DNA of 64,000 nt from Ferrigenium kumadai (GTDB taxonomy: Bacteria > Pseudomonadota > Gammaproteobacteria > Burkholderiales > Gallionellaceae), in the NCBI RefSeq assembly GCF_018324385.1, contig NZ_AP019536.1, positions 1,736,001 to 1,800,000 on the forward strand, given 5' to 3'. Below the pieces are notes generated by a model, which saw nothing but the letters and a program-made list of their open reading frames with translations, did no database searches and was not told the origin of the DNA. Each line of letters begins with the position of its first letter. Positions within the stretch are counted from its first letter, which is position 1. Position numbers and translations under genes: made by a program. Of this stretch, positions 55,137 through 63,734 are shown one piece after another.

Positions 55137-56072
55137 TCAGGGTTGCCCCACATAGAGGGCGATCTTGCCTACCGCGTGCCCCGACTGACTGAGCGCGTGC
55201 GCCTTGGCGATATCCTTGAGGGCGAATTCCGCGCCGACGATGGGACGGAGCTTGCCGCTCTCGACCAGCGCTGCAAGTTGCGACAGGATCGCAGCGCTCG
55301 GCTGGATGAACAGGAAGGCGCTGCGCACACCGAGCGCTTTTGCCCTCTCCTCGGGAGGGGGGCTGATGATCGAGACGAGGATGCCGCCGGGTTTGAGCAC
55401 CGACAATGAGGCTTCCTGCACCTGACCGCCCATGGTGTCGAGCACGACATCCATCTCGCGCGCCACTTCCTCGAACTTCAGCACCCGGTAATCGATCACC
55501 TCATCGGCACCAATGGACCTCACCAAGGCCCGGTTCTTCTCGGAAGTGGTGGCGATGACATAAGCCCCGCGCGACTTGGCCAGCTGCACCGCGATGGAGC
55601 CCACGCCGCCGGAAGCGGCGTGGATCAGCACACGCTGACCTGCCGTAACCTTGGCCGTGGTGACGATGGCCTCCCACGCGGCGATGCCCGCCAGCGGAAG
55701 CGTCGCAGCCTCGACATGGGAGATCGTCCCGGGCTTGAGCGCGAGCTCGTCCTCCCGTATCGCCACGTATTCGGCATAGGTGCCGTTGCGCCTGATGTCG
55801 GGCCGGGAAAACACGGCGTCGCCCACCTTGAAGCGCGTCACCTTACTGCCCACCGCATCCACCACGCCTGAAACATCCCAGCCCAGGGTGAGCGGGAACT
55901 GATAGGAGATCATCTGCTGCAGGTAGCCCTCCCGGATCTTCCAGTCGACCGGGTTCACCGAGGCGGCCACCACCTGGACCAGCACGTCGTTGGGCGCGAC
56001 GTCGGGCAGGGGCGCGTCTTCATACTTCAGCACATCCGCATTGCCGTAGGCATGAATCCTGACTGCTTTCAT
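55137..56072 (-). CDS. Zinc-independent NADP-dependent quinone oxidoreductase (MDR superfamily)
   Basis: A protein of 311 residues. The N-terminal GroES-like domain begins MKAVRIHAYGNADVLKYED, and GWDVSGVVDAVGSKVTRF is typical. The nucleotide site is VLIHAASGGVGSIAVQLAKS, near residue 145. No catalytic zinc cysteines are seen. It is a quinone reductase or enone reductase by family. It follows the glucan phosphorylase with a 21-bp gap. Confidence 0.9.
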   Translation of the reverse strand: MKAVRIHAYGNADVLKYEDAPLPDVAPNDVLVQVVAASVNPVDWKIREGYLQQMISYQFPLTLGWDVSGVVDAVGSKVTRFKVGDAVFSRPDIRRNGTYAEYVAIREDELALKPGTISHVEAATLPLAGIAAWEAIVTTAKVTAGQRVLIHAASGGVGSIAVQLAKSRGAYVIATTSEKNRALVRSIGADEVIDYRVLKFEEVAREMDVVLDTMGGQVQEASLSVLKPGGILVSIISPPPEERAKALGVRSAFLFIQPSAAILSQLAALVESGKLRPIVGAEFALKDIAKAHALSQSGHAVGKIALYVGQP

Positions 56073-56093
56073 GAAAGCCTCCTGTCAAAAAGG

Positions 56094-57818
56094 TCACCTG
56101 TAATAGGCCTTGGAAATGTATTGGGTAAGCATCCGCTCGGTGTTGAAGAACGACGCGTTGAGGGCGATCGAGTGGCGCATCACATCAGAGTAGCGATCCG
56201 GCTCGTTGTTGAACATGGGAAGGATGACCATCTCCAGCTTGTTATACAGCGCCTGTGCATCCTCTTCCCTGGTTTCGCCGCTTCCCAGGACGGCATTCTT
56301 GTCCGCGCCTATCGACCAGCCGGTCACGCCCTCGATGCAGCCCTCCGCCCACCAGCCGTCCAGGATGCTGAACGAGGGCACGCCGTTGACGGCGGCCTTC
56401 ATGCCGCTGGTGCCGGACGCTTCGAGCGGCGGCTGCGGAGTGTTGAGCCAAAGGTCCACGCCAGCGGTGATCAGTTTTGCCATCTCGATGCCGTAATCCT
56501 CGAGATAGACCAGCTTGATCTTCCCCTTGAGTATCTCCTTGATCTCATGGATGCGGCGTATCAGTTCCTTGCCGGGCATATCCTGCGGATGGGCCTTGCC
56601 CGCATAGACAAGTTGCAACGCGCCTCCCTTGCCTGCGATCTCGACCAGCCTGTCGATGTCCTGGAACAGCAGATCGGCGCGCTTGTATTCGGCCGCGCGC
56701 CTTGCGAAGCCGATGGTGAATACGTCGGGTGCCAGGCTGACGCCGGTAAGCTCCTTCACCTTGCCGATGAGTATGTCCTTCGCCTGACGGTGAACCGCCC
56801 AGATGTCCCGTTTGGAGATGTTGAGCGCATAGCGCAAGCTCTGATTGTCCTCGCGCCAGCCCGGAATGCGCTCGTCGAACAGCCGTGCGATCGGCGGCGC
56901 GGCCCAGGTCGCGGTATGCACGCCGTTGGTGATGGAATGGATGTCGTACTTGGAAAATAGCTGCTGCGTCACTTCGCCATGACGTTTCGCCACTCCGTTA
57001 ACGTAGTAGCTGTTCTCGAGCGCGAGATAGGTCATGTTCAACACGTTTTTGGGGCAGAATTCATGCTCGAGTTCGGCGAACGCCTCTCCATACCCGGTGA
57101 CGACCTGGCGAACCTGCTCCACGGAGAACTTGTCGTGTCCGGCAGGCACCGGAGTGTGGGTGGTGAAGATGCACTTGGGTTTGACCAGCTGCAGATGTTC
57201 CATCGTAACGGTATGACTGACCGGCTCGTAGGCAAGGTCCCATGCCTGTCTGGCAAACTCGTGGGCAAGCTCAAGGATCAACAGGGCGGCATGCCCTTCG
57301 TTCATGTGATAGCGCTTGATGTCGTTGTACCCCAAGGCGCTGAGCATCCTGACGCCGCCGACTCCCAGCACGGCCTCCTGGCAAATGCGGTAACGCACAT
57401 CGCCACCGTAGAGGTGGTCCGTGATGGCCCGGTCCTGTTCGGCATTCTGCTCGAGGTCGGTATCCAGAAATATGACCGGCACGCTATAACCGCTCACGCC
57501 CTTGACCTCGTACTTCCAGGCGCGCAACTGGAGCCGCCGCCCCTCGATCTCCATCGTGCAGCGCGGTTCCATTTCCTCGAGCTGATCCGCTATCGGCCAG
57601 ATGGCATCTTCTTCGGTTTGCCAGCCGGACGCATCGAGTCTCTGGCGGAAATAGCCCTTGCGGTGGAGCAGCGTCACCACGACCATGCGGATGCCGAGGT
57701 CGGCGGCGGAGCGCACGGTGTCTCCGGCGAGGATACCGAGGCCACCGGAATAAGTCTTGATGTCTTCACTCAGGCCGATCTCCATTGTGAAGTAGGCGAT
57801 ATAGTCTTTTCCGTCCAT
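56094..57818 (-). CDS. Short-type alpha-glucan phosphorylase
   Basis: A protein of 574 residues of GT35. The N-terminus has YFTMEIGLSEDIKTYSGGLG, and the PLP region has EASGTSGMKAAVNG near residue 475, with the Schiff-base Lys in SGMKA. It is much shorter than E. coli GlgP (about 800 residues) and resembles the thermophile/archaeal-type phosphorylases. It releases glucose-1-phosphate from alpha-glucans. It lies between wrbA (30-bp gap) and a quinone oxidoreductase (21-bp gap), probably in one leftward transcript. Confidence 0.93.
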   Translation of the reverse strand: MDGKDYIAYFTMEIGLSEDIKTYSGGLGILAGDTVRSAADLGIRMVVVTLLHRKGYFRQRLDASGWQTEEDAIWPIADQLEEMEPRCTMEIEGRRLQLRAWKYEVKGVSGYSVPVIFLDTDLEQNAEQDRAITDHLYGGDVRYRICQEAVLGVGGVRMLSALGYNDIKRYHMNEGHAALLILELAHEFARQAWDLAYEPVSHTVTMEHLQLVKPKCIFTTHTPVPAGHDKFSVEQVRQVVTGYGEAFAELEHEFCPKNVLNMTYLALENSYYVNGVAKRHGEVTQQLFSKYDIHSITNGVHTATWAAPPIARLFDERIPGWREDNQSLRYALNISKRDIWAVHRQAKDILIGKVKELTGVSLAPDVFTIGFARRAAEYKRADLLFQDIDRLVEIAGKGGALQLVYAGKAHPQDMPGKELIRRIHEIKEILKGKIKLVYLEDYGIEMAKLITAGVDLWLNTPQPPLEASGTSGMKAAVNGVPSFSILDGWWAEGCIEGVTGWSIGADKNAVLGSGETREEDAQALYNKLEMVILPMFNNEPDRYSDVMRHSIALNASFFNTERMLTQYISKAYYR

Positions 57819-57848
57819 GTCGAGTCCTTCCCCAAAGCCTGCAAACTG

Positions 57849-58454
57849 TCAGTGCGCCGCCTGCCGCTTGGCGATCTGGGCCACATGCTGCCCCTGGAAA
57901 CGTGCGATCTCCAGTTCGTTATCGGTGGGCATCCGCTTGCCGTCACCGCCAGCCATGGTCGAAGCCCCATAGGGCGAACCGCCGGTGATCTCCGTCATCA
58001 CCGTGAGCCCCTTGCAGGAATACGGTACGCCTACGATGATCATGCCCTGGTGCAGCAGCGTCGAGTGAAAGGATGTGATCGTCGTTTCCTGCCCGCCGTG
58101 CTGCGTGCCGGTGCTGGTGAATACGCTGGCGACCTTGCCGATCAGCGCCCCTTCCACCCACAACTTCCCGGTCTGATCCAGAAAATTGCGCATCTGTGCA
58201 GCCATGTTGCCGAACCGGGTCGGTGTGCCGAAGATGATCGCGTCGTATCCCCTCAGTTCGTCGACGGTTGCGATGGGGGCCGGCTGGTCCAGCTTGACGC
58301 CCATGGCGCGTGCCCGGTCTTCCGGGATGATTTCCGGCACGCGTTTGACCGCCACTTCCACGCCCTCCACCGTGCGAACACCCTCGGCCACGGCCTCGGC
58401 CATTCTTTCGATATGCCCGTACATGCTGTAATAGAGAACGAGTACTTTTGTCAT
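57849..58454 (-). CDS. wrbA: NAD(P)H:quinone oxidoreductase WrbA
   Basis: A protein of 201 residues, flavodoxin-like. The FMN loop is [36 protein letters not shown] is near residue 75, and [14 protein letters not shown] is near 110, all typical of WrbA. It reduces quinones by two electrons, avoiding semiquinones. AGGAGGT precedes the ATG. It is the second gene of a leftward group of redox and glucan genes. Confidence 0.95.
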   Translation of the reverse strand: MTKVLVLYYSMYGHIERMAEAVAEGVRTVEGVEVAVKRVPEIIPEDRARAMGVKLDQPAPIATVDELRGYDAIIFGTPTRFGNMAAQMRNFLDQTGKLWVEGALIGKVASVFTSTGTQHGGQETTITSFHSTLLHQGMIIVGVPYSCKGLTVMTEITGGSPYGASTMAGGDGKRMPTDNELEIARFQGQHVAQIAKRQAAH

Positions 58455-58491
58455 GGTAGACCTCCTGTGATTGAGAATTATCGAGACCGGT

Positions 58492-59103
58492 TTACATCGG
58501 CGGCTTCATGTTGTCCTTGCCGACCTGGATGCGCTGCGCCGTCAGGCTGCCGTCGGCCGCTTGCTGCGTGATGATGAAGACCTGCGCACCAGCCTTGAGC
58601 AGCGACTGGTCGGCGGGTTTGAAGGTGATGATGGGCACGCCCTTAGTCACGATGATCTTCTGGCTGCCGCCCTTGTAGACCAGCGTCAGTTCCTTGCCGT
58701 TGTTAGTGTCTACGATCGCATCGACGTTGGCATTGGTCATGGTGGAGCCGGGCTCGAGATCCCAGTCGCGATGACCTTCCCCCGTCCCCCGAAGCTCTTC
58801 CGGAAACAGGTGCACTTCGCGCGCCAGCAGCGAAGTTCCAGGTCCCTGCCGGACCGCAGTCACTCCGACGAAGCTGCCCTGTTTGATAGCGCTCATCTTG
58901 AGCGGGGACAAGACGCTTATTTTGGTCTCGTCGGTGACGCTCATCTTCAACGCTGTGCCGCTGCGCGTTTCCACCTGAAGTTCGTGGCCGTCGAAACCGG
59001 TGATGGCGCCCCGTATCCTCATGGCCGGCTGCGACTGTGCCAGTGCGTTCGTCACCCCGAACAAAATCGCGACCGCCAACAGCAATGCCTTACCTTTGCT
59101 CAT
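58492..59103 (-). CDS. Secreted DUF5666-like beta-rich protein
   Basis: A protein of 203 residues with a Sec signal (about 1-22, [16 protein letters not shown]). The mature part consists of short beta-strand repeats: [37 protein letters not shown] and LTAQRIQVG. These recall DUF5666 domains. No catalytic residues are evident. ATG at 59103 starts at the charged MSKGK before the hydrophobic core. It heads the leftward group with wrbA. Confidence 0.75.
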   Translation of the reverse strand: MSKGKALLLAVAILFGVTNALAQSQPAMRIRGAITGFDGHELQVETRSGTALKMSVTDETKISVLSPLKMSAIKQGSFVGVTAVRQGPGTSLLAREVHLFPEELRGTGEGHRDWDLEPGSTMTNANVDAIVDTNNGKELTLVYKGGSQKIIVTKGVPIITFKPADQSLLKAGAQVFIITQQAADGSLTAQRIQVGKDNMKPPM

Positions 59104-59320
59104 GATGCGCTCCCGAAAAGCCTTCTTGATGAGTGATAAAGCGTGCGACCGCCGGGCTGGGTTTTCAATACCTGCTTCCAAGTATTGTGCGGCTACACTG
59201 TGCGGGAATATGGCGGGTGCATCACCAGGAAGTCATGGACGAATGCTGCGGAATGGGCATTCGGAATGAATGATTCGCTGAGAGCTCCCCTGCCCTCCCG
59301 AATTGGACAACGGACACCCA

Positions 59321-59356
59321 AATGAAAAAGCCCGGCCTGAGCCGGGCTTTTTCATT
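59321..59356. terminator. Perfect bidirectional intrinsic terminator
   Basis: AATGAAAAAGCCCGGC, loop CTGA and GCCGGGCTTTTTCATT form a perfect 16-pair stem. A-run and T-run flanks make it work in both directions. It lies 12 bp beyond the stop of the leftward glycine-zipper gene. Confidence 0.95.
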
Positions 59357-59367
59357 AGCGCAAGCGA

Positions 59368-60090
59368 TCAGCGGTAATAGCTCGATTCGCTGTCGGTACG
59401 GCGGTAGTTTGGTTCATCGCCGCGCTCGTTACGGCGATAGCTGGGCGCATCTGCTCGGCCGCCCTCATCGATCACGCTGACGCCGACGCGGATGGTCGAA
59501 CCGGGACGGTAAGGCAAGGTGGTGGTGACGTCCTGGCCGTTATAGCGATAAACCACAGTGTAGCCCTTGATGACTTCGCGGCTGGATTGCACCTCGCGGC
59601 AACGCTCGACCTGTTCGGTACGCGGCTGGTCCGGGTTGGCGACGCGGTCGCCGATCACGGCACCGGCGATACCGCCTACTGCGGTCGCGGCCTTGTTGCC
59701 CGAGCCGCCGCCGACCTGGCTACCCAGCAGGGCGCCGGCCACGCCGCCAACCACAGCACCGGTAGCGGAGCGGTTGCTGTCCGGATTGGCCACACGGTCG
59801 CCGACCACGGCACCGGCCACAGCCCCCGCACCGGTTGCTACGGTACTGCCGTTGCCGCCGCCGACCTGGCTGCCCAGCAGACCGCCGGCGAGACCGCCGA
59901 CCACGGCGCCACCGATGGAGCGTTCTTTGGGTGCGACCTGCACGGATTCAGTCCAGCACTCGCGCTTCGGCTCGGAAACGCGTTCGTAGATCGGGGTGCT
60001 GGAGACCACGCGCGCGGTGTCGGTGAAATCTGCCGCGTATGCGCTGCCGAACAGGGAAACAATGCTCAACGCCAACAAACTTTTCTTCAT
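59368..60090 (-). CDS. Glycine-zipper 2TM-like surface/periplasmic protein
   Basis: A protein of 240 residues with a Sec signal (about 1-19, ending GSAYA). Two glycine-rich units (about 58-100 and 105-145) are near copies of each other: VVGGLAGGLLGSQVGGGNG and VVGGVAGALLGSQVGGGSG. Each is followed by GAVVGDRVANPD or GAVIGDRVANPD. The C-terminal part has a beta-rich VIKGYTVVYRYNGQDVTTTL segment and an Arg/Tyr-rich tail. Such proteins associate with the outer membrane; the function is unknown. AGAGGAG precedes the ATG. Confidence 0.85.
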   Translation of the reverse strand: MKKSLLALSIVSLFGSAYAADFTDTARVVSSTPIYERVSEPKRECWTESVQVAPKERSIGGAVVGGLAGGLLGSQVGGGNGSTVATGAGAVAGAVVGDRVANPDSNRSATGAVVGGVAGALLGSQVGGGSGNKAATAVGGIAGAVIGDRVANPDQPRTEQVERCREVQSSREVIKGYTVVYRYNGQDVTTTLPYRPGSTIRVGVSVIDEGGRADAPSYRRNERGDEPNYRRTDSESSYYR

Positions 60091-60106
60091 TTATTCGCTC
60101 CTCTTC

Positions 60107-60129
60107 AAAAAATACCCGCTAAACGCGGG
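60107..60129 (-). terminator. Intrinsic terminator downstream of dedA
   Basis: On the minus strand CCCGC-GTTTA-GCGGG is followed by TATTTTTTG, a short intrinsic terminator. It lies about 68 bp after the dedA stop and just upstream of the glycine-zipper start. It would therefore separate the two genes, unless the promoter of the latter lies upstream and the structure is a leader attenuator. Confidence 0.7.
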
Positions 60130-60196
60130 GCATGGCTGTGACCGGCTATCCGTCTGCTCGTTCCGTAACAACTGTATCAAATTGTAGGGAACAACA

Positions 60197-60835
60197 TCAG
60201 GCGCGCTGCCTGCGATGGCGGATGAATTCGCGGATGGCAGGCAGGAACGAGACCACGATGATGCCGAGGATCATCACGGTGAGGTTGTTCTTGATGAACG
60301 GGATGTTGCCGAACAGGTAGCCCGCCACGGTCAGGCTGCCGATCCACGCCAGGCTGCCCAGCGCACTGTACATCACGAACAAGCGGTAGCGCATCAGCCC
60401 GATGCCCGCGATGAACGGCGCAAAGGTGCGAACGATGGGCAGGAAACGTGCGAACAGGATGGTCTTGCCGCCGTGCTTCTCGTAGAAGGCGTGGGTCTTG
60501 TCGATGTGCTCTTGCCTGATGACCCTGTTGCTGCGCCGTAGCAGGCGCATGCCGATCAGGCGCCCAATCCAGTAGTTGGTGTTGTCGCCGCCGAAGGCCG
60601 CCAGCATCAGCACAGGAACTAGCCATTCGAGCTGCAGCGCGCCCATGCCGCACAGCGCACCCGCCACGAACAGCAGCGAATCTCCTGGCAGAAAAGGCGC
60701 GACCACCAGGCCGGTCTCGCAAAAGATAATGAGGAACAGGATGGCGTACACCCATATCCCGTATTCCTGCGTCAGGGCGAGCAGATGGGTATCCAGGTGC
60801 AGGACGATGTCGATGAATGTTGCGAGTAAATCCAC
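60197..60835 (-). CDS. DedA-family membrane protein
   Basis: A protein of 212 residues. It has ETGLVVAPFLPGDSLLFVAG (near 40-60), GDNTNYWIGRLIG (near 85), and FARFLPIVRTFAPFIAGIG (near 130), the SNARE-associated/DedA signature with reentrant segments. Members move undecaprenyl phosphate or phosphatidylethanolamine across the inner membrane and affect envelope stress tolerance; the specific substrate is not evident. It is separated from secF by 56 bp containing a perfect palindrome. Confidence 0.92.
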   Translation of the reverse strand: MDLLATFIDIVLHLDTHLLALTQEYGIWVYAILFLIIFCETGLVVAPFLPGDSLLFVAGALCGMGALQLEWLVPVLMLAAFGGDNTNYWIGRLIGMRLLRRSNRVIRQEHIDKTHAFYEKHGGKTILFARFLPIVRTFAPFIAGIGLMRYRLFVMYSALGSLAWIGSLTVAGYLFGNIPFIKNNLTVMILGIIVVSFLPAIREFIRHRRQRA

Positions 60836-60854
60836 GGTATTGGAACCTCAGAAA

Positions 60855-60884
60855 CTGTCATTCCCGCTTAAGCGGGAATGACAG
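60855..60884. repeat. 30-bp perfect palindrome between secF and dedA
   Basis: CTGTCATTCCCGCTT and AAGCGGGAATGACAG form arms of 15 with no loop. It lies directly behind the secF stop. The core ATTCCCGC...GCGGGAAT is like dispersed palindromes of other proteobacteria. It may serve as the secDF transcript end; TTTCT follows leftward. Confidence 0.75.
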
Positions 60885-60891
60885 TATTTAA

Positions 60892-61827
60892 TTACGGCAG
60901 GACCTCTTCGGCCTCTTCTGTCTTCTCCGGCTTGATAAAGTCCTCGCGCGACACACCGAGCAGCATCAGCAGCGGGCTGGCAACCAGCACCGAGGAATAG
61001 ATACTGAACAGGATGCCGATGGTCAGCGCCATGGCGAAGTAGTGCAGCGTCTCGCCGCCGAGGAACAGCATCGCGCCGACCATCATCTGCGTACAGCCGT
61101 GGGTGATGATGGTGCGGGACATGGTGCGGGTGATGGCATTGTCGATGATCTCGGCCACCTCCGCCTTGCGCATCGACCGGAAGTTCTCGCGGATACGGTC
61201 GAACACCACCACCGATTCGTTCACCGAGTAGCCCAGCACCGCGAGCACCGCCGCCAGCACAGACAGCGAGAACTCCCACTGGAAGAAGGCGAAGAAGCCC
61301 AGGATGATGACCACGTCGTGCAGGTTGGCGATGATCGCCGCGAGGCCGAACTTCCACTCGAAGCGCAACCACAGGTAGCCGACGATACCCAGGGACACCA
61401 GCAACAGCGCCAAAGCGCCGTTATCCACCAGGTCCTGGCCCACCTGCGGACCGACGAATTCGACGCGACGCATCTCGACAGTAGCGTCCTGCACGCGCAG
61501 CGATTCCATCACCTGTTCGGAGAGCTTGGCGCCGGCATGGTTCTGCTTCAGCGGCACCTGGATCAGCACATCCTGGCTGGAACCGAAGTTCTGCACCTGT
61601 GCGTCCGGCAGACCGCTAGCGGCCAGACGCTCGCGCACCTTGGCAATGTCCGCAGACTGGGCGTAATGCACTTCCATCACCGTACCGCCGGTGAAATCCA
61701 CGCCGAAGTTCAGCCCCTTGGTCGAGAGGAAGAACACCGCAAAGATGAAGGTCACCAGCGAGATGGTAGTGGTGTACTTCCCGTAGCTCATGAACGGGAT
61801 GTCGCGTTTGATCTTGAAGAATTCCAT
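60892..61827 (-). CDS. secF: Protein translocase subunit SecF
   Basis: A protein of 311 residues with six membrane helices. It has GLNFGVDFTGGTVMEVHY near residue 35-55, and VLGYSVNESVVVFDRIREN near 200, the SecF signature. The C-terminus is acidic (KPEKTEEAEEVLP). It works with SecD and YajC in proton-driven late export. It starts 13 bp after secD. Confidence 0.97.
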   Translation of the reverse strand: MEFFKIKRDIPFMSYGKYTTTISLVTFIFAVFFLSTKGLNFGVDFTGGTVMEVHYAQSADIAKVRERLAASGLPDAQVQNFGSSQDVLIQVPLKQNHAGAKLSEQVMESLRVQDATVEMRRVEFVGPQVGQDLVDNGALALLLVSLGIVGYLWLRFEWKFGLAAIIANLHDVVIILGFFAFFQWEFSLSVLAAVLAVLGYSVNESVVVFDRIRENFRSMRKAEVAEIIDNAITRTMSRTIITHGCTQMMVGAMLFLGGETLHYFAMALTIGILFSIYSSVLVASPLLMLLGVSREDFIKPEKTEEAEEVLP

Positions 61828-61840
61828 GTCGTCAGTTCCT

Positions 61841-63652
61841 TTAACCGATTGCCACGCTGGACAGGCGAGCCTTGCGCCCGTAGATCAGGTTCACCAGCGA
61901 GCGAGACACCAGCACCGCGCTGAACATCGAAGTCAGGATGCCCAGGCACAGCACCACGGCGAAGCCCTTGATCGGACCGGAGCCGAACATGAACAGCGTG
62001 ATGCCGACGATCAGCGTGGTGATATTGGAGTCGAGGATGGTGCCGAAGGCACGGTCGTAGCCCGCATGGATCGCCGCCTGAGGCGACAGGCCGTTGCGCA
62101 ACTCGTCGCGAATGCGTTCGTTGATCAACACGTTGGAGTCGATCGCCATGCCCAGCGTCAGCGCGATACCCGCCATGCCCGGCAGTGTCAGCGTGGCTTG
62201 CAGCGTGGACAGCAGCGCCACCAGCAACAGCAGGTTCGCTCCCAGCGACAGCATCGAGATCGTGCCGAACATCAGGTAGTAGGCGATCATGAACACCGCG
62301 ACCATGATGAAGCCGATCTTGGTGGAATCGAAGCCGCGCTGGATGTTTTCCGCGCCGAGGCTGGGGCCTACGGTACGCTCTTCAATGATCTCCATCGGCG
62401 CAGCCAGCGCACCTGCGCGCAGCAGCAGCGCGGTATCCTGCGCTTCCATGGTGTTCATTTTGCCGCTGATCTGCACGCGGCCGCCGCCGATCTCTTCGCG
62501 GATCACCGGCGCGGTGACGACCTCGCCCTTGCCCTTCTCGAACAGGATGATGGCCATGCGCTTGCCGACGTTCTCGCGCGTCGCTTCCTTGAACTTGCGT
62601 GCGCCTACGCCGTCGAGATTGATGTGCACTGCAGCCTCGTTGGTGCGGCTGTCGAAGCCGGGCTGTGCACCGTTGATGCGCTCGCCGGTGAGGATCACCT
62701 GCTTCTTCACCAGCAGGTAACCGCCTTCGCGGTCCTTGAACATCTCGGTGCCGAACGGTGCCACGGCACCCGGAACGGCCTGATGCTCTTCGTCCACCAT
62801 GCGCACTTCCAGTGTCGCGGTGCGGCCAAGGATGTCTTTCGCGCGCGCCGTGTCCTGCACGCCCGGCAGCTGCACCACCACGCGGTCCGCGCCCTGCTGC
62901 TGGATCACCGGCTCGGCCACGCCCAGTTCGTTCACGCGATTGCGCAGGGTCAGCAGATTCTGCTGCACCGCGGAATCCTGGAGGCGGCGCTCGGCCTCGG
63001 GCTTCAGCGTGGCGCGCAACAGAAACTCGCCGCCCTCGTCCTTATCGGCCAGGTTGTAATCGGAGAAACGCTGCTTGATCTCGGCCTCGCCCTTGCTGCG
63101 CGCATCGGCGTCGCGGAATTTCACCACCAGCACGTTGCCGTCGCGATTGACGCCGGAGTAAGCGACGTTCTGTTCACGCAGCGCGCTGCGGATGTCACCG
63201 GTCGCCGCTTCCAGCGCCTTGTCCAGCGCGGCCTTCATATCCACCTGCAACAGGAAATGCACGCCGCCGCGCAAGTCCAGGCCGAGGTACATCGGCAAGG
63301 CATGGAGACTGGTCAGCCATTGCGGCGAGCGCGACAACAGGTTGAGCGCAACCATGTAATCCTCGCCCAGTTGGGCGGTCAACACGTCCTTGGCCTTGAG
63401 CTGGTGATCGGTATCGGCGAAGCGCGCCTTGATGCTGTTGCCGTCCAGCGCGACCACTTCCGGATTCAGGCCGCCAGCCTTCAGGATGCCCGCGACGCGT
63501 TCCAGCAACGCCGCATCCGCCTTCATGCTGGAGCGCAGCGGAGACACCTGAACCGCAGGCGACTCGCCGTAGAAGTTAGGCAAGGTGTAGATCAGCCCGG
63601 CCAGCAACACGGCCAGGATCAGCAGGTATTTCCACAGCGGGTAACGGTTCAT
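61841..63652 (-). CDS. secD: Protein translocase subunit SecD
   Basis: A protein of 603 residues. MNRYPLWKYLLILAVLLAGL is the first helix. GLDLRGGVHFLLQVD is the P1 domain motif near 123, and GRTATLEVRMVDEEHQAVPG is in the periplasmic part. The C-terminal five-helix unit has GMAIDSNVLINERIRDEL near 515, with the proton-path Asp. It forms SecDF with the next gene. The 5' region after yajC contains two hairpins. Confidence 0.97.
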   Translation of the reverse strand: MNRYPLWKYLLILAVLLAGLIYTLPNFYGESPAVQVSPLRSSMKADAALLERVAGILKAGGLNPEVVALDGNSIKARFADTDHQLKAKDVLTAQLGEDYMVALNLLSRSPQWLTSLHALPMYLGLDLRGGVHFLLQVDMKAALDKALEAATGDIRSALREQNVAYSGVNRDGNVLVVKFRDADARSKGEAEIKQRFSDYNLADKDEGGEFLLRATLKPEAERRLQDSAVQQNLLTLRNRVNELGVAEPVIQQQGADRVVVQLPGVQDTARAKDILGRTATLEVRMVDEEHQAVPGAVAPFGTEMFKDREGGYLLVKKQVILTGERINGAQPGFDSRTNEAAVHINLDGVGARKFKEATRENVGKRMAIILFEKGKGEVVTAPVIREEIGGGRVQISGKMNTMEAQDTALLLRAGALAAPMEIIEERTVGPSLGAENIQRGFDSTKIGFIMVAVFMIAYYLMFGTISMLSLGANLLLLVALLSTLQATLTLPGMAGIALTLGMAIDSNVLINERIRDELRNGLSPQAAIHAGYDRAFGTILDSNITTLIVGITLFMFGSGPIKGFAVVLCLGILTSMFSAVLVSRSLVNLIYGRKARLSSVAIG

Positions 63653-63675
63653 AACAACCTCGTGATGACTGCTCG

Positions 63676-63729
63676 CATGCCCGGACAGGCATGGCTTGCG
63701 CCGCCCCGGCGAGTGCGGGAGCGGCGCAA
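63676..63729 (-). other. Two hairpins in the yajC-secD gap
   Basis: CATGCC-cggaca-GGCATG (63676-63693) and TTGCGCCGC...GCGGCGCAA (63696-63729, perfect arms of nine) lie in tandem in the 82-bp gap. With no T-run, they are more likely mRNA-processing or stability elements that allow different yajC and secD levels than a terminator. Confidence 0.5.
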
Positions 63730-63734
63730 TTCGA

